DNA of 64,000 nt from assembly GCF_005233515.1 (NCBI RefSeq), contig NZ_QFZZ01000001.1:27319-91318 (forward strand). The letters are read 5' to 3'. Both the position numbers and the translations under genes were made by a program. This DNA comes from Pseudomonas sp. CFBP13508 (lineage in GTDB: Bacteria; Pseudomonadota; Gammaproteobacteria; Pseudomonadales; Pseudomonadaceae). This document shows, piece after piece, positions 58,049 through 64,000 of this stretch; position 1 is the first letter of the stretch, and each line of letters opens with the position of its first letter. The notes under the pieces are model-generated. The model had not been told where the DNA came from. It worked only from the letters and a program-made list of their open reading frames with translations, and did no database searches.

Positions 58049-58675
58049 CTGTGGGAGCGAGCCTGCTCGCGAAAGCGGTGTGTCATTCAACGTGGATGTA
58101 TCTGGTCTGGCGCCTTCGCGAGCAGGCTCGCTCCCACAGGGATTTGGGTTGCGCTGAAGATTGTGGCCTTGCCCCGGACCATTGTGGGAGCGAGCTTGCT
58201 CGCGATAGCGCTGGGTCAGGCAATGATGATGTTGAATGTGCCGACGCCTTCGCGGGCAAGCCCGCTCCCACAGGGATTTGGGTTGGGCTGAAGATTGTGG
58301 CCTTGCCCCGGATCACTGTGGGAGCGAGCCTGCTCGCGATAGCGCTGGGTCAGGCGATGATGATGTTGAATGTGCCGACGCCTTCGCGGGCAAGCCCGCT
58401 CCCACAGGGATTTGGGTTGGGCTGAAGATTGTGGCCTTGCCCCGGATCATTGTGGGAGCGAGCTTGCTCGCGATAGCGCTGGGTCAGGCGATGATGATGT
58501 TGAATGTGCCGACGCCTTCGCGGGCAAGCCCGCTCCCACAGGGGATTTGGGGTGCAACGAAGATTGTAGATCTGCCCCGGATCACTGTGGGAGCGAGCCT
58601 GCTCGCGAAAGCGGTGTGTCATTCAACGTGGATGTATCTGATCTGGCGCCTTCGCGAGCAGGCTCGCTCCCACAG
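58049..58675. repeat. tandem array of five REP pairs (REPINs), ~134-bp period
   Basis: Units at 58049-58140, 58184-58273, 58318-58407, 58452-58541 and 58587-58675. Each is a REP, a ~45-bp spacer and an inverted REP, separated by near-identical linkers (GATTTGGGTT..GATTGTGGCCTTGCCC). Units 2-4 share one spacer type and the variant palindrome GCGGGCAAGCCCGC. Units 1 and 5 share another with GCGAGCAGGCTCGC. The pattern suggests tandem expansion of a linker-plus-REPIN module. The flanking bases to 58707 and 57933 hold no gene. Confidence 0.95.
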
Positions 58676-58707
58676 GGATCGGCGTTTTGCTCAGATGATT
58701 TGTGGTG

Positions 58708-59601
58708 TCAGCGGTTGTATTTCAGCGCTTCGACAAACGCTGCAAACGCTGCCGAGCTCTGGCGCCTGTTGGGGTAATAGAGGTGATAGCCCTGAAACGT
58801 CGGGCACCACTTGCTCAGCACTTCCACCAGTCGACCGTCCGCCAGATACGGCGCGACCAATTGCTCGGGCACGTACGCTACGCCGATGCCATCCACAGCG
58901 GCGTTGAGCACATGCATGATGCTGTTGAACACCAGTTGCCCGTCGACCTTGACGCTGAAATCCTGACCCTTGTGCGCAAACTCCCAGGCGTAAATCGCGC
59001 CGGCCGGTTGGTGGCGGATGTTGATGCAGGTGTGCTCCGTCAACTGATGCGGCGTGGCGGGTGCCGGGTGACGAGCGAAGTACTCGGGCGAGGCGACCAC
59101 GGCCAGGCGCCAGTCCGGGCCGATGCGCACGGCGATCATGTCTTTGCTGATCGATTCACCGAGACGAATGCCGGCGTCGAAGCGTTCCTTGACCACATTG
59201 GTAAATCCGTAATCGACGTAGAACTCTAGGGTGATGTCCGGGTAGTCCTGCAAGAACTTTGCAAGCATCGGCCGAATGCACAACTCGATCTGATCGTCCG
59301 TGCAGGAAATGCGGATCGTGCCGCTGGGCTTGTCGCGCAATTCGCCAAGGGCCTCGAGCTCGGCGCTGATCTGCTCGAACAGCGGCGCAATCGAGTGCAT
59401 CAAGCGTTCGCCAGCCTCGGTCGGCGAGACATTGCGCGTCGTACGAGCGAGCAAGCGAATACCCAGACGCTGCTCCAGCGCGCGAACCGTATGGCTCAAC
59501 GCAGACGGAGTGACGCCGAGCCGGGCGGCAGCCTTGGTGAAGCTTTGCTCCTGCGCCACCGCCAGAAAGGCCTGCAGGTCGTTGATTTTGGCGTTGCTCA
59601 T
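58708..59601 (-). CDS. LysR-family transcriptional regulator
   Basis: A 297-residue LysR protein: LQAFLAVAQEQSFTKAAARL and TPSALSHTVRALEQRLGIRL (HTH, ~30-49), then ARTTRNVSPTEAGERL. The effector domain has GTIRISCTDDQIELCIRPML and FDAGIRLGESISKDMIAVRI; the HQPAGAIYAWEF phrase is typical of a subgroup controlling MFS exporters or oxidoreductases. Divergent from the MFS gene at 59732, its probable target, with ~130 bp between. Confidence 0.92.
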   Translation of the reverse strand: MSNAKINDLQAFLAVAQEQSFTKAAARLGVTPSALSHTVRALEQRLGIRLLARTTRNVSPTEAGERLMHSIAPLFEQISAELEALGELRDKPSGTIRISCTDDQIELCIRPMLAKFLQDYPDITLEFYVDYGFTNVVKERFDAGIRLGESISKDMIAVRIGPDWRLAVVASPEYFARHPAPATPHQLTEHTCINIRHQPAGAIYAWEFAHKGQDFSVKVDGQLVFNSIMHVLNAAVDGIGVAYVPEQLVAPYLADGRLVEVLSKWCPTFQGYHLYYPNRRQSSAAFAAFVEALKYNR

Positions 59602-59731
59602 TGCTGAATTTTTCTCAAAAGCACATGAAGATTACCGCTACTAATCAAGTTAAGCGCGATCCGTCAAGCTTTGCAGCCTGAGTAGCGGGGCAAGAATGCC
59701 TCGATTAGTTCTTCTCCAAAGCAGGTTTTGC

Positions 59732-60943
59732 ATGACGGCCCAAGCAATCGACAACCCGACAGCGCAGTCTGTCAAAGCATCCGCACCAGGCGAGCAACCG
59801 GCGTACTGGAGCGGTGTGTTCGCGATGACCCTATGCGTCTTCGCGCTGATCGCCTCCGAGTTCATGCCGGTCAGTCTTCTCACGCCAATGGCTACGGACT
59901 TGCACATCAGTGAAGGCCTGGCCGGCTACGGCATCGCCATCTCCGGCGCGTTCGCGGTGCTGACCAGCCTGACGATCACCAGGCTCGCCGGCTCGATGGA
60001 TCGCAAGCGCCTGTTGCTGCTGTTGACGGCGCTGATGTGCGCGTCCGGGCTGGTGGTCGGCCTGGCGCCCAACTACACGGTATACATGATCGGTCGCGCA
60101 TTGATCGGCGTGGTAATCGGTGGCTTCTGGTCGATGTCGGCGGCGTTGGCCATGCGTCTGGTACCCTCCGCCAGCGTGCCCAAGGCGCTGGCAGTTTTTA
60201 ACGGCGGCAACGCATTGGCGACCGTCGTGGCGGCGCCGTTGGGCAGTTATCTGGGCAGCGTGATTGGCTGGCGCGGGGCGTTTTTCTGCCTGATACCGGT
60301 AGCGCTGATTGCACTGCTCTGGCAATGGATCAGCTTGCCCGCGCTGCCGGCCGCGCCGCGCAAAGCCAGCGCAGCCAATGTTTTTGCGTTGTTCAAAAGC
60401 CGCCGGGTGGCGTTGGGCATGCTCGGCGCAGGCCTGTTCTTCATGGGCCAGTTTGTTCTATTCACCTACCTGCGACCGTTTCTGGAGACCGTGACCCGGG
60501 TCGACGTTTCGATGCTGTCGATGATTTTGCTGGTCATCGGTGTGGCCGGGTTTATCGGCACCGTGGTCATCGGTTCGGTGTTGAAGAAGGGGCTGTATCG
60601 CGTAGTGATCGCCATCCCGCTGTTGATGGCGATGATCGCCGTGGCGCTCATAGGAATGGGCAGTTCAGTAGTGGCGACGTTCCTGTTGCTGGGCTTGTGG
60701 GGATTGATCGCCACGGCGGCGCCGGTGGGCTGGTGGTCTTGGTTGGCGCGCACGCTGCCCGACGATGCCGAGGCGGGCGGTGGGCTGATGGTGGCGGTGG
60801 TGCAGTTGTCGATTGCCTCGGGGTCTACCGTCGGTGGTCTGCTGTTCGACGGCAGCGGCTATCGGCTGACGTTTTTCGCCAGCGCGGCATTGCTCGTGCT
60901 AGCGGCGCTGATGACATGGCTGACGTCGCGGCAGTCGGCCTGA
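59732..60943 (+). CDS. MFS transporter (arabinose/purine efflux, AraJ/PbuE-like)
   Basis: A 403-residue, 12-helix carrier. Signatures: FALIASEFMPVSLLTPMATD in helix 1, GYGIAISGAFAVLTSLTITR, motif A SMDRKRLLLLLT, and GRALIGVVIGGFWSMSAALA (helix 4). These are common to the DHA1 efflux group including PbuE, NepI and YdhP. Exports sugars, nucleosides or drugs in known relatives. ATG 59732 follows GCAGG. The divergent LysR at 58708 likely controls it. Confidence 0.9.
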   Translation: MTAQAIDNPTAQSVKASAPGEQPAYWSGVFAMTLCVFALIASEFMPVSLLTPMATDLHISEGLAGYGIAISGAFAVLTSLTITRLAGSMDRKRLLLLLTALMCASGLVVGLAPNYTVYMIGRALIGVVIGGFWSMSAALAMRLVPSASVPKALAVFNGGNALATVVAAPLGSYLGSVIGWRGAFFCLIPVALIALLWQWISLPALPAAPRKASAANVFALFKSRRVALGMLGAGLFFMGQFVLFTYLRPFLETVTRVDVSMLSMILLVIGVAGFIGTVVIGSVLKKGLYRVVIAIPLLMAMIAVALIGMGSSVVATFLLLGLWGLIATAAPVGWWSWLARTLPDDAEAGGGLMVAVVQLSIASGSTVGGLLFDGSGYRLTFFASAALLVLAALMTWLTSRQSA

Positions 60944-60944
60944 A

Positions 60945-61103
60945 TCAGCTTTCGGTGTTTTCGGCCGCCGCCTGCGCCGCTTCGGCTTCCAGCTTAAGGC
61001 GGTCGGCCTTGCAGATGTATTTGGGCTTTTTCGGCGCCAGTTTGGCGTTGGCCTTCTTGGCTTTTTCCTTGAACAACTGCTGCAGCTTCTTTTGGCGATT
61101 CAT
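60945..61103 (-). CDS. DUF2986-family small basic protein
   Basis: A 52-residue lysine-rich protein: MNRQKKLQQLFKEKAKKANA, then PKKPKYICKADRLKLEAEAA. It matches the small proteobacterial DUF2986 family (start MNRKKK..QI.KKK.KKANAKL). No ribosome site is strong; ATG 61103 is chosen over the longer frame because conservation begins there. It is convergent with the MFS gene, one base after its stop. Function unknown; nucleic-acid contact is possible from charge. Confidence 0.8.
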   Translation of the reverse strand: MNRQKKLQQLFKEKAKKANAKLAPKKPKYICKADRLKLEAEAAQAAAENTES

Positions 61104-61231
61104 GATTTTTCGATCGGGGGTGGAGAGGGTGGGAATCCTGACGCAAGGCCGAGTGGTCAGCAAGAAGAAATCCACTAAGCTGAGCACATTCGCCCATACT
61201 CTAGAGCATCCCCCAACCGAAGGAATCGCAC

Positions 61232-61732
61232 ATGAGAAAAGCTCGCAGATTGATTACCGCGTTGTCTTGCCTCGCGCTGGTAATCGGCAGCACGACCGCA
61301 CTGGCCGACCCCGGCAATGGCAAGGGGCAGGGTGGCCAGGGCGGCCAGGGCAACGGCAAGGGCAAACCGCAGAACCTGCAGGATCACGGCAAACAGGGCG
61401 GGGGCGGCCAGGGCAATGGCAACAAGGGCCAGCAATCCTCTGGCAATCGCGGCGGTGGTCCGAGTGTTGATCGCAGCAATATTCTCGGCATCATCGATGG
61501 TTATCGCGGGCAATACTGGAATCCGGGGCCGCCGCTGCCGCCGGGCATTCAAAAGAATCTGGCGCGGGGCAAGCCTTTGCCCCCGGGTATCGCCAAGAAG
61601 CTGGACGGGCGCATGCTCGGGCATTTGCCTCACTATGACGGCTACGAATGGCAACAGGTGGGTACCGACCTGATCCTTGTTGCGCTGGCCACCGGGCTGA
61701 TCTACGAGGTGCTCAACGGCGCGTTCGATTGA
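61232..61732 (+). CDS. CigR-like secreted glycine-rich protein (RcnB family)
   Basis: A 166-residue protein. A signal peptide, MRKARRLITALSCLALVIGS to ALA (~25), precedes a low-complexity Gly/Gln/Asn/Lys region (~28-75, repeated GNGKGQGGQGG-type units). The folded end has PPLPPGIQKNLARGKPLPPG and YDGYEWQQVGTDLILVALAT. The LPPGIxKxLxxGxPLPPG motif is that of RcnB/CigR proteins; CigR restrains virulence in Salmonella, a role not implied here. The C-terminal hydrophobic stretch (LILVALATGLIYEVL) may anchor it in the membrane. A terminator follows. Confidence 0.82.
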   Translation: MRKARRLITALSCLALVIGSTTALADPGNGKGQGGQGGQGNGKGKPQNLQDHGKQGGGGQGNGNKGQQSSGNRGGGPSVDRSNILGIIDGYRGQYWNPGPPLPPGIQKNLARGKPLPPGIAKKLDGRMLGHLPHYDGYEWQQVGTDLILVALATGLIYEVLNGAFD

Positions 61733-61742
61733 TTGTTGAAAG

Positions 61743-61772
61743 AGGAGCGGCAGCACGTGCCGCTCCTTTTTT
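61743..61772 (+). terminator. Rho-independent terminator
   Basis: AGGAGCGGCA (61743-61752) pairs with TGCCGCTCCT (61758-61767), followed by six T, directly after the CigR-like gene. Confidence 0.93.
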
Positions 61773-61885
61773 ATGCGTGCATAACTGCATCAGGTGCATC
61801 AATGAACTGCATTGAGGCTGGGTTGTTCGTTGAGTGATGTGCTTTCAGACTGAGCTCAACGCTTAACGAATGAATGGAGATGATC

Positions 61886-62860
61886 ATGGCCAACGCAATC
61901 CGCTTCACCGAAACGGGCGCACCGGATGTCCTGCAATTGCGCACTGTCAGCGAACAGGCCCCCGGGTCCGGCGAGGTCTGGCTGGAGCAAGAGGCGGTGG
62001 GCGTCAATTACCTCGATGTCAGCCAGCGCAAAGGTGCAGTGCCCGTGGCGTTGCCATCGGGGCTGGGTCTGGAAGGCGCGGGTCGGGTGGCGGCGGTCGG
62101 TGCCGGTGTGAGCAATGTCCGCGTCGGTGATCGAGTCGCTTATGCCACAGGTCCCTTGGGCGGTTACGCCTCGGCGCGGCTGTTTCCGGCAGAGCGTCTG
62201 GTGAAGATTCCCGAAGAGTTGTCGTTCGAAGACGCGGCGGCGGTGTTGTTCAAAGGCATCACCGCACAGTATCTGCTGAAGGCGACTTACCCGGTCGGGC
62301 CGGGCACGACGATGCTGCTTTACGGTGTCGCGGGTGGTCTGGGGGAAATCATGGTGCCGTGGGCCAAACACCTTGGCGCAACAGTCATCGGTGTGGTGTC
62401 GAAGCAGGCCAGTGTCGACAAGGCTCGCGCGTCCGGTTGTGACGAAGTGCTGGTGTTCGATGCCGAGACTCTTGCCGCCGATGTGGTGCGTATCACTGAG
62501 GGGCGCAAGGTCGATGTGGTGTATGACCCGATTGGTCGGGTGTCTTTTCAGGCCTCGCTGGACAGCTTGCGCCCACGCGGATTGATGGTCTCGTTCGGCG
62601 CGCAGGCCGGCGCGCCGGCGGCGGTGGAAATGGCCACGCTGAACGCCAAGGGCTCGCTGTTTCTGACCCGTCCATCGCTGGCCGCGCACACCGCCACGAC
62701 AGCCGAATACCAGGAGCGCGCACAAGATGTGCTGGCCGCTGTTGCCGCCGGTATCATCACGCCGCAAATCCGCGCGCGTTATTCATTGGCTGACGCGGCA
62801 CAAGCGCACGCCGATCTTGAATCGGGCCGATCATCAGGGGCGATCATTTTAAAACCATGA
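61886..62860 (+). CDS. NADPH:quinone oxidoreductase (Qor-like, MDR family)
   Basis: A 324-residue reductase. AIRFTETGAPDVLQLRTVSE at the start, GVNYLDVSQRKGAVPVALPS (substrate pocket), GLGLEGAGRVAAVGAGVSNV, and cofactor loop TMLLYGVAGGLGEIMVPWAK (~140; the usual AAxGGVG reads VAGGLG). It lacks zinc-binding cysteines, as expected for Qor. Reduces quinones or enones by one or two electrons. ATG 61886 after GGAGATG is preferred over 61874. The stop overlaps the next LysR gene by 4 bp, an unusual same-strand coupling of enzyme and regulator. Confidence 0.9.
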   Translation: MANAIRFTETGAPDVLQLRTVSEQAPGSGEVWLEQEAVGVNYLDVSQRKGAVPVALPSGLGLEGAGRVAAVGAGVSNVRVGDRVAYATGPLGGYASARLFPAERLVKIPEELSFEDAAAVLFKGITAQYLLKATYPVGPGTTMLLYGVAGGLGEIMVPWAKHLGATVIGVVSKQASVDKARASGCDEVLVFDAETLAADVVRITEGRKVDVVYDPIGRVSFQASLDSLRPRGLMVSFGAQAGAPAAVEMATLNAKGSLFLTRPSLAAHTATTAEYQERAQDVLAAVAAGIITPQIRARYSLADAAQAHADLESGRSSGAIILKP

Positions 62861-63783
62861 ATCTGGATGTTCTGAGCAACCCGCACAGCGATGAAATCGC
62901 TGCTTTCCTGGCCGTCGCTGCGCAAGGCTCGTTTGTCGCGGCGGGGCGTTTGTTGCAGCGTCATCCGACCATCGTTTCCAAGCGCCTCGCGGCGATGGAG
63001 AAGCGACTCGGCGTGCGGCTGGTGGAGCGCTCGACGCGACACGTGCGTATCACCGAGGCTGGTCTGCAACTCGAACAGCGCCTGCGCGCGGCCGTCGAGT
63101 TGATGAACGAGGCGCAGCAACAAGCGGTGCAGGGCGCCAGCGAAGTGCGCGGCACCTTGCGCCTGGCCTTGCCGGCGGCGATGGGGCGTTTGTGGCTGGG
63201 GCCGCTGTTGCCGGAATTTCTCAAGGCCCATCCGCACGTCTCGCTGGTGGCCGATTACAGCGAAGGCCTGGTCGACATCATCGAGCAGGGCTTCGACGCG
63301 GCCATTCGCATCGGCGAGCTTGATGACAACCGGCTGATTGCAAAAAAGCTCAGTGACCATCGACGGATTCTCTGCGCGTCGCCGGCCTACATAGAGGCGC
63401 ACGGCATGCCGCAAACCCCGCAGGACCTGCTGCAACACAATTGCCTGCGCTTCAGCGGGCTGGCGTCGTTCCCGCTGTGGCGCCTGCATCGCGGCAACGA
63501 AGTGCAGACCATTACGCCACACGGCAACCTGACCGCCAGCGACAGCGAATCCCTGCTCGCCGCCGCCCGTGCCGACGCCGGCATACTCGGTGCCGGCGAC
63601 TGGCTGATGAGCCGCGACCTGGCGGCGGGGAGATTGATTCACGTGCTGCCCGACTGGCAGCTGGATTCGGCGGGCGGCGTCTATCTGATCAGACCGTCTT
63701 CGCGGTTTCCGGCGGCGGCGGTGGTGGCGTTCAAGGAGTGGATCGAAGCGAAATTCGAGACCGGGCCACCTTGGGCCCTCTGA
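62857..63783 (+). CDS. LysR-family transcriptional regulator
   Basis: A 308-residue LysR protein: EIAAFLAVAAQGSFVAAGRL and HPTIVSKRLAAMEKRLGVRL (HTH), ERSTRHVRITEAGLQLEQRL. The effector domain has GTLRLALPAAMGRLWLGPLL and GFDAAIRIGELDDNRLIAKK, ending AAVVAFKEWIEAKFE. It overlaps the quinone oxidoreductase gene (ATGA) and so is co-translated with it, giving possible feedback control of the operon. Confidence 0.92.
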   Translation: MNLDVLSNPHSDEIAAFLAVAAQGSFVAAGRLLQRHPTIVSKRLAAMEKRLGVRLVERSTRHVRITEAGLQLEQRLRAAVELMNEAQQQAVQGASEVRGTLRLALPAAMGRLWLGPLLPEFLKAHPHVSLVADYSEGLVDIIEQGFDAAIRIGELDDNRLIAKKLSDHRRILCASPAYIEAHGMPQTPQDLLQHNCLRFSGLASFPLWRLHRGNEVQTITPHGNLTASDSESLLAAARADAGILGAGDWLMSRDLAAGRLIHVLPDWQLDSAGGVYLIRPSSRFPAAAVVAFKEWIEAKFETGPPWAL

Positions 63784-63813
63784 GTCCAGTCTGCATCAAG
63801 ACTGACTCTGACC

Positions 63814-63905
63814 CTGTGGGAGCGAGCCTGCTCGCGAAAGCGCAGTGTCAGTCATAGAGGGTCTGGCTGACCTGACGCCTTCGCGAGCAGGCTCGCTCCC
63901 ACAGG
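63814..63905. repeat. REP pair (REPIN)
   Basis: CTGTGGGAGCGAGCCTGCTC and its inverted mate around a ~50-bp spacer, just after the last LysR gene. Confidence 0.93.
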
Positions 63906-63949
63906 TTTCGTGGCTTGCTCAGGAATTGCCGAACATACGTATATCCAAT

Positions 63950-64000
63950 GTGGGAGCGAGGGCAAGTTTGAGCGCACAAAAAAGCCCGGCATTGCTGCCG
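63950..64000. other. truncated REP and first half of a terminator at the window edge
   Basis: TGTGGGAGCGAG at 63950-63961 is a REP cut off after 12 bp. The last ~23 bases, AAAAAAGCCCGGCATTGCTG and on, look like the left half of a bidirectional terminator whose other arm lies beyond the window, implying a leftward gene there. Confidence 0.5.

Noticed and set aside
58049..58675. CRISPR-like regular repeats
   Set aside because: Repeats are REP palindromes in pairs with near-identical linkers, not short direct repeats with unique spacers; no cas genes nearby.

Overview
The window reads as a chromosomal segment of a fluorescent-group Pseudomonas. The evidence is high-GC coding sequence, many copies of the Pseudomonas REP palindrome (GTGGGAGCGAGC...GCTCGCGA), and characteristic small families (DUF6124, DUF6572, DUF2986, CigR-like). 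I see no rRNA or tRNA gene, intact insertion sequence or CRISPR array. Names rest on motif and family recognition from reading, not on searches.

Layout. 1-2580: end of an amino-acid permease gene, a PAS-AraC regulator, a LysE-type exporter and an AraC regulator. 2581-3830: a large intergenic region that I interpret as an unrecognised type I toxin-antitoxin locus, followed by a small secreted protein. 3900-8640: a catabolic cluster (MFS permease, TIM-barrel isomerase, Gfo/Idh/MocA dehydrogenase) facing a LacI regulator across a perfect 18-bp operator. 8645-14350: MscS-type channel, CinA-like amidohydrolase, small membrane proteins, zinc alcohol dehydrogenase and lipoprotein. 14460-16835: MFS/HxlR pair and a VOC protein. 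16836-19836: a LysR gene with an in-frame stop beside a purine permease and a deaminase. 20015-23640: methyltransferase, small proteins, MBL hydrolase and FAD oxidoreductase.

23940-26730 is an accessory islet on the minus strand. It holds five small overlapping or closely spaced genes, including a PD-(D/E)xK toxin-like nuclease domain and two DUF6572 proteins, then two DUF6124 genes. A ~300-nt leader lies in front of the DUF6124 pair and recurs in front of a third DUF6124 gene at 41212. The two leader copies share hairpins with compensatory changes and complementary loops. 26890-34770 is a signalling cluster: receiver-only regulator, GlxA-type regulator, FixJ-like regulator and a 1,800-residue kinase/ATPase/GAF/PAS/histidine-kinase hybrid. 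36660-39560 is an AT-richer module of a TauE/SafE exporter, a heme-oxygenase-fold putative diiron enzyme and a divergent LysR regulator.

39680-52690 holds a nucleotidyltransferase, Nudix, EamA and LysR/SDR/F420-reductase-like/SnoaL genes. It continues with a diguanylate cyclase beside an EAL phosphodiesterase, an ArsR-controlled reductase/monooxygenase operon with two matching palindromes, and a cytosolic histidine kinase. 52727-63783 holds an ABC exporter, a three-gene envelope-stress-type operon with overlapping stops and starts, an M42-type peptidase, a five-unit REPIN array, a LysR/MFS pair, a DUF2986 protein, a CigR-like protein and a quinone-oxidoreductase/LysR pair. The most interesting items are the toxin-antitoxin candidate, the DUF6124 leader RNA, and the diiron-enzyme/exporter module.
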